Position numbers and translations under genes: made by a program. From an uncultured Bacilli bacterium (GTDB taxonomy: Bacteria > Bacillota_I > Bacilli_A > RF39 > UBA660), in the NCBI GenBank assembly GCA_944329505.1, contig CALVIJ010000030.1:1-9299 (forward strand): 9,299 nt of DNA. Direction: 5' to 3'. Below, piece after piece: positions 1 through 6,191 of this stretch (positions are counted from its first letter, which is position 1; each line of letters begins with the position of its first letter). The notes below the pieces were generated by a model. That model had not been told where the DNA came from. It was given only the letters and a program-made list of their open reading frames with translations, and ran no database searches.

Positions 1-430
1 CTGGTGTCATTTCAACTGACATTGTTTCTGAACCAAAGGCTAAAATAATTTCTTCTTCGTTTAAAACTTTTGGATCAACAACAATTTTTTGAATTAAACC
101 ATCTTTTAGTCCAAACGGTGTCATACATCCTGGTTGCATACCAGTAAGTTCTATCATTTCGTCACCAATAACCATATTTATTTTTTCTCCCAAGACATTC
201 TTTAATAGTTTACTATCCATTCGTTCAGAAGCAAGGGTTATAAATAAATAATAATTATCACCTTTTTTACTTTTTAAAAACAGTGTTTTGGTTTCTGTTC
301 CAGTTAACCCTAATTCTTCATCAACTTTATTAGCTGTTTCATAATTTAGGATTGGCTCATGTGTTACCACTCTTGGGTGTAAATCTAACTTTTCTAGAAT
401 TTCATAACATCTTTTATTATTTTCATTCAT
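1..430 (-). CDS. YbaK/ProX-type aminoacyl-tRNA deacylase, partial (C-terminus off the left edge)
   Basis: 143 codons are visible from the ATG at 430 to the window edge. The family acts in the cytoplasm as a trans-editing enzyme that hydrolyses mischarged aminoacyl-tRNA, typically Ala-tRNA(Pro) or Cys-tRNA(Pro). Seen here: the N-terminal 'THEPILNYETANKVDEELGL' stretch (about residues 23-42), the 'TKTLFLK' strand with the conserved Lys near residue 48, and the hallmark loop 'GMQPGCMTPFGL' (about 97-108), close to the G-x-x-P-G-x-x-T/S-P-F-G-L loop of the PrdX/ProX branch. Relatives are about 160 residues, so perhaps 20 are missing. The start overlaps the stop of the upstream membrane-protein gene by one base (TAATG) and only a weak GTGAT-like binding site precedes it, so translational coupling is likely. 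The family is secure; the exact tRNA substrate (ProX, ProXp-ala or YbaK type) is not. Confidence 0.88.
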   Translation of the reverse strand, partial: MNENNKRCYEILEKLDLHPRVVTHEPILNYETANKVDEELGLTGTETKTLFLKSKKGDNYYLFITLASERMDSKLLKNVLGEKINMVIGDEMIELTGMQPGCMTPFGLKDGLIQKIVVDPKVLNEEEIILAFGSETMSVEMTP

Positions 431-1083
431 TAATCATCACTATTACTATTACCAAATAATTGAAGTAATCTTAAGAATAAGTTAATGAAATCTAGATAAA
501 GTTCTAAAGCACCATAGATTGCTAAATTATCTTCTGGCAACATATTAAACTCTTGCATTCTTAATATTTGTTGAACATCATATGCTGTGTAACCTACAAA
601 TATAGCGATTGCAATACACGAAACAATCATATCGAATGTTGAATTATTTAAGAATAAATTTATTAATCCACAAATGATTATGGCTAATAAACCAAAAAAC
701 AAATATACTCCAAGCTTAGATAAATCAATTTTAGTTACTGCTCCTAAGAAAGCAAATACAGCAAATATACCAGCAGCTAACAAGAAAACGAACATAATTG
801 AACCTAAATCGTAAGTTACAAATATAGTTGAAAAAGTAAGTCCGCTGACGGCAGAATATATAATAAAGCTCACAATTGCCGTGGCGGGTTTCATTTTCGT
901 AATTCTAGCTGATAAAAAGATAACGACTGCAAATTCAATTATAATTACAATTAAAAATGCATAGCTTCCAAATAATTTCAACATTGTTTCTGGATGAAGT
1001 GAAACATAATATCCTGTAAAAAATGTCACTAATAATCCTATGAACATCCAACCAAATACTTTTGGTAAAATTTTGTTTGTCAT
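430..1083 (-). CDS. BI-1/YetJ family seven-helix membrane protein (Bax inhibitor-1/YccA family)
   Basis: A 217-residue integral membrane protein with about seven hydrophobic helices and a short acidic tail. Bacterial homologues such as Bacillus subtilis YetJ are pH-sensitive calcium leak channels of the cytoplasmic membrane. Family marks seen: 'FLGAVTKIDLSKLG' (about 112-125), 'GYTAYDVQQI' (164-173) and 'LYLDFINLFLRLL' (195-207) near the C-terminus. Asp169 and Asp198 sit where the paired aspartates of YetJ's proton/calcium gate are expected. The length matches the family. The start is supported by AAGGAGG at 1090-1096, 6 bases upstream of the ATG. The next gene begins on this gene's stop codon. 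The functional link to the tRNA deacylase is unknown, and calcium transport is inferred from family knowledge only. Confidence 0.92.
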   Translation of the reverse strand: MTNKILPKVFGWMFIGLLVTFFTGYYVSLHPETMLKLFGSYAFLIVIIIEFAVVIFLSARITKMKPATAIVSFIIYSAVSGLTFSTIFVTYDLGSIMFVFLLAAGIFAVFAFLGAVTKIDLSKLGVYLFFGLLAIIICGLINLFLNNSTFDMIVSCIAIAIFVGYTAYDVQQILRMQEFNMLPEDNLAIYGALELYLDFINLFLRLLQLFGNSNSDD

Positions 1084-1089
1084 TTAATT

Positions 1090-1096
1090 CCTCCTT
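1090..1096 (-). promoter_or_regulatory. Ribosome binding site of the BI-1 family gene
   Basis: AAGGAGG on the minus strand lies 6 bases upstream of the ATG at 1083. It is a near-perfect complement to the 16S rRNA 3' end and fixes the start. Confidence 0.85.
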
Positions 1097-1102
1097 TTTA
1101 TA

Positions 1103-1131
1103 AGTATATCATTTTTAAGAAATTTTATAAA
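1103..1131 (-). promoter_or_regulatory. Putative promoter of the BI-1/deacylase unit
   Basis: On the minus strand an extended -10 element (TG-A-TATACT, hexamer 1103-1108) lies 17 bases downstream of a weak -35-like TTTATA (1126-1131). Transcription would start near 1096, at the edge of the ribosome binding site, giving a leader of about 13 bases. It was identified by eye only. Confidence 0.45.
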
Positions 1132-1150
1132 GATATTTTGCTATTTATTG

Positions 1151-1188
1151 GAAAAGAAAAACTTTTAGAATTCCAAATAATCTAAAAG
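1151..1188 (-). terminator. Rho-independent terminator of the Rpn-family gene
   Basis: On the minus strand the arms CTTTTAGA (1181-1188) and TCTAAAAG (1162-1169) form an 8-bp stem around an 11-base loop, followed by TTTTTCTTTT. It begins 2 bases after the stop codon at 1190-1192. The stem is AT-rich, but the U-tract is good. Confidence 0.7.
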
Positions 1189-1189
1189 C

Positions 1190-2020
1190 TTATTTTAAAT
1201 TTTTTAATGTATCAATAGATAAACTGGTTATCTCTGATATTTCTTCTAATTTCATGTTTTTGTCAATCATTTTTTTAGCTAAATCAATTTTTTCTTCTTG
1301 TTTACCAGCATCCATACCATCTTCAAAATACGATTGTTTTATAAGTTCTTCTTCTTGTTCTTTTGTTAAAAAATCAATAACTAGTTTATCGTCATTTAAT
1401 CTTTCTACATTTTCCTTAAACTTCTCCATCATCGCATCTCCTTTACATAGTTTTTCTAATTCTTTGCCTCCAAAATCTAACATTAATAAATGTTTTGGAG
1501 CATCTTTTCTAAACTCTTTTGTATCTTTATTATAAAACATTTCCTTGTAATAGTCCATGTTGTATACGATGATTTTTAAGTTATCTATGTATTTATCGTC
1601 ATGCTTTTTATCATACATTTCATATGTTAAATAACCGATATTTTTATATTTTGTGGGCAATCCCCATGTGAAGTTTATTTGTATTACTTCGTTTCTTTTT
1701 GAATATATGGGCTTTCCTTTTTGGATTTGTTCATTATATACTGCTGTAATATAACTAAAGTTTCTTTCGTTCAAATGTTTATAATGACAACTGTTTACTT
1801 CTAGATTCACTATTTTATCATCGAATGTGACGAGTAAATCTACGGTTTTTTGTTTTTCAATTTTTTTCTTTATTGGTAGAACTGGAGTTTTTATTATTAA
1901 ATCTGTTACTTCTTGATTAAAAAGTTTCCCTACAAACCATGATAGAACGTCTTTATCTTTTTCTAGACAAAGAGCTTGTTGGAAGATTAAATCTGATTTA
2001 GCTGTATAATATTTTTTCAT
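1190..2020 (-). CDS. Rpn family recombination-promoting nuclease / PD-(D/E)XK putative transposase
   Basis: A 276-residue protein starting at the ATG at 2020, preceded by AAGGAGAG (2026-2033). The frame stays open 20 codons further upstream, but that stretch overlaps the likely promoter and binding site. Family marks: N-terminal 'AKSDLIFQQAL' (7-17), the nuclease core 'TVDLLVTFDDKIVNLEVN' with Asp61 and Glu74 (59-76), 'ERNFSYITAVYNEQIQKGKP' (85-104), 'QINFTWG' (114-120) and a charged C-terminus ending in 'LEEISEITSLSIDTLK', a helix pair typical of these proteins. The E-x-N at 74-76 takes the place of the more common E-x-Q/K. Rpn proteins are RecA-independent DNA endonucleases that stimulate recombination; many were annotated as transposases, and a phage-defence role has been proposed for some. 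No terminal inverted repeats or target duplication were seen, so it is not treated as an insertion sequence. Confidence 0.82.
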   Translation of the reverse strand: MKKYYTAKSDLIFQQALCLEKDKDVLSWFVGKLFNQEVTDLIIKTPVLPIKKKIEKQKTVDLLVTFDDKIVNLEVNSCHYKHLNERNFSYITAVYNEQIQKGKPIYSKRNEVIQINFTWGLPTKYKNIGYLTYEMYDKKHDDKYIDNLKIIVYNMDYYKEMFYNKDTKEFRKDAPKHLLMLDFGGKELEKLCKGDAMMEKFKENVERLNDDKLVIDFLTKEQEEELIKQSYFEDGMDAGKQEEKIDLAKKMIDKNMKLEEISEITSLSIDTLKNLK

Positions 2021-2025
2021 CACAT

Positions 2026-2033
2026 CTCTCCTT
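2026..2033 (-). promoter_or_regulatory. Ribosome binding site that sets the Rpn-family start
   Basis: AAGGAGAG on the minus strand ends 5 bases before the ATG at 2020 and argues against the longer open frame beginning at 2080. It forms part of a small hairpin: ATCTCT (2038-2043 strand complement) can pair with AGAGAT (2024-2029), a 6-bp stem with an 8-base loop. Confidence 0.75.
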
Positions 2034-2043
2034 TTGAAGAGAT

Positions 2044-2072
2044 AATATAGTTTAAATGTTTTATTAAAACAA
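2044..2072 (-). promoter_or_regulatory. Putative promoter of the Rpn-family gene
   Basis: On the minus strand TTGTTT (2067-2072) is separated by 17 bases from TATATT (2044-2049). Predicted transcription start is near 2037, a leader of about 17 bases. The -35 match is weak and the -10 match is five of six. Confidence 0.45.
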
Positions 2073-2101
2073 AGGAACAAAACTTAATTTTACTTCTCTA
2101 T

Positions 2102-2137
2102 TTTTTAGTAATTTATATATTTTATTTTTAGTAATTT
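2102..2137. repeat. 13-base direct repeat, two copies 23 bases apart
   Basis: TTTTTAGTAATTT occurs at 2102-2114 and again at 2125-2137, upstream of the Rpn-family promoter. In such AT-rich DNA it could be chance; the spacing of about two helical turns would also suit a regulator binding in tandem. Confidence 0.5.
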
Positions 2138-2396
2138 TAGTGTTTTAAACAAAATTTAATATATAAAATCATAATTAATAACTTTTTTATTTATATATTA
2201 TTTTACTATTACAAACAGAATAGATTGACTTTTGCTACTGCTTTAAACTGTATAAGAGTTTAAGGAAACTTTTATTTAAACTGCCAATTTAATTTTGAAT
2301 ATAAAACCTAAATAAATATGATAGGAAGGCTAAATTAAAATGAGAAGATTTGGTTACTTATGATAAATCACATATAACACACTTTTCAAGAATTGA

Positions 2397-2438
2397 TGAA
2401 AAGAAAAAGCTTGTTTCAAATAAATAGAAACAAAGCTT
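2397..2438 (-). terminator. Rho-independent terminator downstream of the two-helix membrane protein gene
   Basis: On the minus strand AAGCTTTGTTTC (2427-2438) pairs with GAAACAAGCTT (2407-2417) with a single bulged base and a 9-base loop, followed by TTTTTCTTTT. It lies about 70 bases past the stop codon at 2508-2510. Confidence 0.75.
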
Positions 2439-2507
2439 AAATCTTATAAAATGAAATTCAATTCTCATTTTTTTATGTTTTTTAAGAATCAATAATAGTT
2501 TACATTA

Positions 2508-3155
2508 TTATCCTTTTGTTAGTAATTCATAAAATTTATCTATTTCTTCTTGAAATTCTTTTAGATATGGTGATGTCCAGTTTGATGTTGTTACTAATTT
2601 CTTGTCAGCACCATGATGATAACCTTCATATCTCACCCAGCATATTATATATACTTTATTATTATCGTTATCTACGTTTATTTTTAAGTTATAATCTGCC
2701 AAATTATGTATAGCAGCTATATCGCCATATACACCAGGATTATGGTCATACTCTATAAATACTTTACTTCTGCAGTAGATCCCTTCACTAAGCTGTTTAT
2801 AACCTAAAGATGTCCAATAATTATCTACAAGATATGGTAGATTTATAATATTGGGGTTGGCATCCATAAAAATAAGGTCTACTCCGTTGCCGGTATGATA
2901 ACTAGGTTTTTTTATTTTATTTAGTATAATGGTGAAAATAACTATGGTTATGATAAGAGCAACCATTACAATTATAGGGACTGTAAAAACTGCAATAAAT
3001 AATATCAATATGAAGATTAATATCATATAAATTACGTAAAATGCGACTTCTAGGAAATTATATTTTATTTCAGGTTGACTCTGTTTATTTTGTTTACTTT
3101 CATAAATTCCCTTATAATTTATATATTCTTCTTTCTTAAATAAATTACTCACCAT
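2508..3155 (-). CDS. Hypothetical protein with two transmembrane helices and a soluble C-terminal domain
   Basis: I do not recognise the family of this 215-residue protein. The first 30 residues are polar and charged, followed by a hydrophobic block (about 33-79) long enough for two membrane helices with a Pro60 between them, then 'NKIKKP', and a soluble domain of about 130 residues rich in aromatic residues ('YLVDNYWTSLGYKQLSEGIY' at about 107-126, 'WVRYEGYHHG' at about 173-182). With a positively charged N-terminus and a basic segment after helix two, both ends are probably cytoplasmic. The start at 3155 is the only plausible ATG because a stop lies in frame upstream at 3189-3191; AAAGAG abuts the ATG with no spacing. 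A GTG one codon later is possible. It is transcribed alone, divergently from the lipoprotein gene, with a terminator downstream. No function is assigned. Confidence 0.75.
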   Translation of the reverse strand: MVSNLFKKEEYINYKGIYESKQNKQSQPEIKYNFLEVAFYVIYMILIFILILFIAVFTVPIIVMVALIITIVIFTIILNKIKKPSYHTGNGVDLIFMDANPNIINLPYLVDNYWTSLGYKQLSEGIYCRSKVFIEYDHNPGVYGDIAAIHNLADYNLKINVDNDNNKVYIICWVRYEGYHHGADKKLVTTSNWTSPYLKEFQEEIDKFYELLTKG

Positions 3156-3168
3156 CTCTTTTGATATA

Positions 3169-3197
3169 ATTGTATAATTTATATAATATTATTTCAA
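3169..3197 (-). promoter_or_regulatory. Putative promoter of the two-helix membrane protein gene
   Basis: On the minus strand TTGAAA (3192-3197), 17-base spacer, TACAAT (3169-3174); both hexamers match consensus at five of six positions. The start of transcription would fall near 3162, only about 7 bases before the ATG at 3155, leaving almost no leader. Confidence 0.6.
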
Positions 3198-3221
3198 TTT
3201 AATTTATGATATTTTTATTAA

Positions 3222-3249
3222 TTTACTTTTTGTTGTCATTATATATAAT
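3222..3249 (+). promoter_or_regulatory. Putative promoter of the lipoprotein gene
   Basis: TTTACT (3222-3227), 16-base spacer, then a perfect TATAAT (3244-3249). The predicted transcription start is near 3256, so the ATG at 3256 could hardly be used, which favours the GTG at 3275 as the start. Confidence 0.6.
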
Positions 3250-3258
3250 GTAATCATG

Positions 3259-3266
3259 GGAGAAGG
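3259..3266 (+). promoter_or_regulatory. Ribosome binding site pointing to the GTG start of the lipoprotein gene
   Basis: GGAGAAGG ends 8 bases before GTG at 3275. There is no such site before the ATG at 3256 or the internal ATG at 3417. Confidence 0.7.
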
Positions 3267-3274
3267 AAACAAAG

Positions 3275-3726
3275 GTGAAAAAAAAGGAAAGTCTTTTTAA
3301 GGGTAATTTTATGTTTTGTATTACTCATTTTAACTGGATGTGGTAGCAAAAATGTTATTGCAGCAGATAATTTTAAAACAATTACTGAAAAATATGACTG
3401 TACTGTTATTGATGTAATGAATCAATATTCATCTTATGGAAATTTTGAAAATGCTTTGGTTGCTAGAAATAGCGATGGATGGCAAGTAGAATTTTACGTA
3501 TTAGACAGCGAAAATTCTGCGACTAGTATGTTTAATACCAACCGAAATACTTTTGAAAAGTCTAAAGGTAATGTAGCTACAGAAAGTTCATCCAGTATAG
3601 GTAACTATTCTATTTATACTTTAAATAGCCGTGGTACTTATATGCATCTTTGTAGGACTGACAATAATTTACTTTATGTCAAAGTAGATGATAAGTAGGA
3701 AAATAATTAAAGATTTAGGTTATTAA
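3275..3726 (+). pseudogene. Small lipoprotein gene, frame-broken at an A8 run and probably again near its 3' end
   Basis: The body of the protein is read from 3279 to the TAG at 3696-3698 without interruption, but that frame has no start codon and a TGA at 3276-3278. The GTG at 3275, well placed after its ribosome binding site, is one base out of register. Removing one A from the A8 run at 3278-3285 joins GTG to a classic lipoprotein signal: basic 'KKRK', a hydrophobic core, and lipobox L-T-G-C with Cys22 as the lipid-modified residue. The repaired length to TAG is 140 codons. The mature domain (for example 'ATSMFNTNRNTFEKSKG' and 'GTYMHLCRTDNNLLYVKVDD') looks like a small secreted domain I cannot name. 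After the TAG, the +1 frame reads R-K-I-I-K-D-L-G-Y-stop (3697-3726), plausible as the original tail. It may be a pseudogene, a phase-variable gene or a sequencing error. Confidence 0.7.
3278..3285 (+). repeat. A8 homopolymer tract at the lipoprotein gene start
   Basis: Eight consecutive A residues directly after the GTG start codon. A length of seven restores the lipoprotein signal peptide to the GTG frame. A length of nine would instead join the ATG at 3256, but that start has no ribosome binding site. Runs of this length are prone to replication and transcription slippage and to sequencing miscounts. Confidence 0.85.
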
Positions 3727-3730
3727 TTAT

Positions 3731-3766
3731 AAAACCCCAATTCTATATTTGAATTGAGGTTTTTAT
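3731..3766. terminator. Bidirectional terminator between the lipoprotein gene and the GH31 operon
   Basis: AAAACCCCAATTC (3731-3743) and GAATTGAGGTTTT (3751-3763) form a stem with one C/A mismatch and a 7-base loop. A T-tract follows on the plus strand (to about 3766), and TTTTATAATT follows on the minus strand. It sits between converging genes, directly after the GH31 stop codon at 3769-3771, and can serve both. Confidence 0.8.
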
Positions 3767-3768
3767 TA

Positions 3769-6171
3769 TTAAATTTCACCAATATATTCAAGTAATCTTA
3801 AGAACATTTTAATAAACTTTTTATCTAATCCAAGTTTACCTAATTTACGAACAGCAATCCTTTTTTTCTTAATAGGTTCTGTTCCAAAAAGAATAGCATC
3901 GATTTTCTCTTTCATTTCAGTGGAAATTTGAGAGTCACTAATAATTCGCTCAATATCTTCATTGATTAATCTCAATGCGTCAATTTCAATGTCTTTACCT
4001 TTACAACTTATTGATAGTTGTCCAACGGTTGGAACATCATTTATTTCGACAACAAAGTCTGGTCCATTAACATAAGTTTTTAATGATAATGATGTTTCAT
4101 TCATATAAGCTGTAACATCTGTTGTTCTTTTTGTATTTCTGAAAATAATTTTGTAATTTCGTTTATCTGGAATAATACCGCTTTTACCTTTAACAGATCT
4201 AATTACTACACTATAGTTATTTGGCATATAAGTATAATCTATTTGGGTTAACAAATAAAAGTCTTTACGATATAAATCACTTTCTCCATCATCTTCAAAT
4301 AAAGTATAAGAATTACTTTGACCTGGGAAAATCTGAATTTCCATATCCTTTGGTGGAGTTGTATCATTTATATTTTCATTATTACTTAATGGAATAATAG
4401 CTCCTGATTTGGCAAATACTGGATAATCTTCATCACGGAAGAAGCTAATATAACTTTTATTACCTGGGAATTTTTTACCAGTAACATAGTCATACCAAGT
4501 ACCTTCTGGAAGATAGAAATTATGAACAACCCGGTTCATGACCTCATCTTTTTTAGTAATTATTGGAGCGATTAATAATGATGAACCAAAGAAATATTCG
4601 TTACGATATAAAACATCGTCATAAAAACTTGGTTTTGAATAGTAAAGCGGTTTGATTAATTGTTCGCCAAATTTATGATATTTGTAAGCTTCGCTGTATA
4701 TATATGGAATTAATTTATGCCTTAAACTTAAGTAGTCTTTAGCAATTGTATATGTTTTGATATCCCATCTCCACGGCTCTCTTTTGTAATAATGTCCTTT
4801 ATCAACACCAAATTTTAAAATTGGAGAAAATACTCCTAATTGAATTGAACGCAGATAAAGTTCATTATCTTCAGTTCCTTTAAAATATCCACTAATGTCG
4901 TGAGCCCAGAACGGTGCACCATTATTAAAACTATTGTTGTTATAAAATGGTATTTTTCTTAATGTTTCCCAACTAACTTTTGTTTTTCCAGAATATAAAA
5001 TCGGATAACGATGAGGTGCTAGAGTATTGCCCTCAGAAAGTAAAAGTGGTCTACGTTTGAAATCTCTTTTCATATCATAAAATTGATAATGTTTTAATAA
5101 AGTTAAATTTTGAATATTTTGCTCATTTTCTAAATCTAACCAGTAAAAATCAACACCTAAAGCATCAAGTGGATGTATAAGTAGTTTAAAATAAACATCG
5201 ATAAATTTAGGATCTAACACATTAAAAGGAATTTTACCTTCTTTATCGGCTTCTAAATATTTCAAAGCATCATTATAATATGTATCAATATTATAAATTC
5301 CCGATGTTGGATCAATGCTTAAACCTAATCTGATATTTTTACTGTGCAAATAATCAATCATGGCTTTTGGATTTTTAAAATATTTGTCATTAAATGTAAA
5401 ACCGGTTCTTAAATGTTTATATTTTATTTTTAAACGTTTGTGCCAATCTTTATCTAAAACTACGATAGAAAGTGGCACACCTTTTCGTTCAAAATTATCA
5501 ACTAATGTTTTTAAACTTAAGTCATCATAATCATTATTACTACTCCACCAATTGCCTAAAGCGTATCTAGGTACTAAAGCTGGAAATCCAGTAATTTCAT
5601 AGTAATCTTTTAAGGCATCTTCAAAATCTTTGTTATACATAAATAAATATGTATCTACTCTAAGTTCAGAATTTTTAGTTGTAGTTCCATCTTCATTAAA
5701 TATTAAGGAAGTTGTATCATCAAAACTAGCCATACCATCTGCAGAGTATAAGCCTTTTCCTTTTAATCCTCCTTCGTCTAACGAACTATTAGGAATACCA
5801 AAGTTTCTAACTTCAGGATGACCATAATACCAAAAACGATCGGTGTTTAAGAGTTCTACTTTTAAGTTGGCAGCTGGATTGGCTTTTCCGCCCAAGAACG
5901 ATTTTCCTTTAATATAGGTTAATTTAAAATATTTAGTGGTAATGACTATAAAGTTACTGTTTTCGTCAACTTTGAACTCTGGAGTTTTCAAATCTCGATA
6001 TAAAACTAATTCTGTTGGATTGTCTACAAAAACACCATTGTCATTATATTCTAATCTGATTAGTCTTTCTGTTAATACGGTAAACCTATAATTATCACCT
6101 TGAATTATACTTTCTTTGTTAGCTATAGCTTTTTTTTGATCTAGTGTAAATTGCTCGCCTAAATTATACAT
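3769..6171 (-). CDS. Glycoside hydrolase family 31 protein (alpha-glucosidase-like) with altered acid/base residue
   Basis: An 800-residue cytoplasmic protein without a signal peptide. The frame opens at an ATG at 6177, but AAGGAG (6181-6186) is better spaced for the ATG at 6171. Numbering here is from 6177. Domains: beta-rich N-terminal domain (about 25-190, 'RFTVLTERLIRLEY'), (beta/alpha)8 barrel (about 200-510) with 'ALGNWWSSN', 'VVLDKDWH', 'GVDFYWLDLE' carrying the expected nucleophile Asp348, and 'FWAHDISGYF'; a DUF5110-like sheet domain (about 608-690, 'IQIFPGQSNSYTLFEDDGES') and a helical, lysine-rich C-terminus (about 730-802). GH31 enzymes release alpha-linked glucose or xylose by a retaining mechanism. 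At the acid/base site, where relatives read S-G-D-T, this protein has S-G-K398-T, and Glu382 replaces a nearby conserved Arg. Hydrolysis is therefore doubtful. It lies 20 bases after the pyruvate kinase-like gene and is presumably cotranscribed. Confidence 0.9.
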   Translation of the reverse strand: MYNLGEQFTLDQKKAIANKESIIQGDNYRFTVLTERLIRLEYNDNGVFVDNPTELVLYRDLKTPEFKVDENSNFIVITTKYFKLTYIKGKSFLGGKANPAANLKVELLNTDRFWYYGHPEVRNFGIPNSSLDEGGLKGKGLYSADGMASFDDTTSLIFNEDGTTTKNSELRVDTYLFMYNKDFEDALKDYYEITGFPALVPRYALGNWWSSNNDYDDLSLKTLVDNFERKGVPLSIVVLDKDWHKRLKIKYKHLRTGFTFNDKYFKNPKAMIDYLHSKNIRLGLSIDPTSGIYNIDTYYNDALKYLEADKEGKIPFNVLDPKFIDVYFKLLIHPLDALGVDFYWLDLENEQNIQNLTLLKHYQFYDMKRDFKRRPLLLSEGNTLAPHRYPILYSGKTKVSWETLRKIPFYNNNSFNNGAPFWAHDISGYFKGTEDNELYLRSIQLGVFSPILKFGVDKGHYYKREPWRWDIKTYTIAKDYLSLRHKLIPYIYSEAYKYHKFGEQLIKPLYYSKPSFYDDVLYRNEYFFGSSLLIAPIITKKDEVMNRVVHNFYLPEGTWYDYVTGKKFPGNKSYISFFRDEDYPVFAKSGAIIPLSNNENINDTTPPKDMEIQIFPGQSNSYTLFEDDGESDLYRKDFYLLTQIDYTYMPNNYSVVIRSVKGKSGIIPDKRNYKIIFRNTKRTTDVTAYMNETSLSLKTYVNGPDFVVEINDVPTVGQLSISCKGKDIEIDALRLINEDIERIISDSQISTEMKEKIDAILFGTEPIKKKRIAVRKLGKLGLDKKFIKMFLRLLEYIGEI

Positions 6172-6180
6172 GAGCATCTC

Positions 6181-6186
6181 TCCTTA
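6181..6186 (-). promoter_or_regulatory. Ribosome binding site that sets the GH31 start
   Basis: AAGGAG lies 9 bases upstream of the ATG at 6171 but only 3 bases before the ATG at 6177, so the former is the likely initiator. It sits between the stop of the upstream gene (6192-6194) and this start. Confidence 0.7.
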
Positions 6187-6191
6187 TTCTT

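Larger units (their letters stand above)
2081..2507. other. AT-rich intergenic gap between the Rpn-family gene and the membrane-protein gene
   Basis: No convincing coding region was found on either strand; every frame is interrupted frequently. Contents noted: a 13-base direct repeat TTTTTAGTAATTT at 2102-2114 and 2125-2137 (23-base spacing), a small inverted repeat TTAAACT/AGTTTAA at 2243-2249 and 2257-2263, a second TTTAAACTG at 2275-2283 matching 2242-2250, and the minus-strand terminator at 2397-2438. Short runs of protein-like sequence exist (for example minus strand about 2207-2256) but stop codons flank them and no family could be assigned. The stretch could hold decayed sequence. Confidence 0.6.

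Noticed and set aside
1254..1535. Plus-strand open frame of 93 codons
   Set aside because: It lies wholly antisense to the Rpn-family gene, is serine/phenylalanine-rich in the manner of a reversed AT-rich gene, and has no ribosome binding site.
1190..2072. The Rpn-family gene as an insertion sequence
   Set aside because: No terminal inverted repeats or direct target duplications were seen at the gene borders, and the gene has an ordinary promoter and terminator.
2140..2400. Possible remnant of a transposase (minus strand around 2207-2256, plus strand around 2350-2430)
   Set aside because: Only short protein-like runs between stop codons; no family motif, terminal repeat or target duplication could be supported.
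2516..2713. Plus-strand open frame of 65 codons
   Set aside because: Antisense to the two-helix membrane protein gene, with no start signals.
3256..3300. Short peptide M-G-E-G-N-K-G-E-K-K-G-K-S-F from ATG 3256
   Set aside because: The ATG lies at the predicted transcription start and has no ribosome binding site; the GTG at 3275 fits better.
3417..3698. Reading the lipoprotein gene as a 93-codon gene starting at ATG 3417
   Set aside because: There is no ribosome binding site before it, and the same frame extends upstream through a clear lipobox, so it is an internal methionine of a frame-broken gene.
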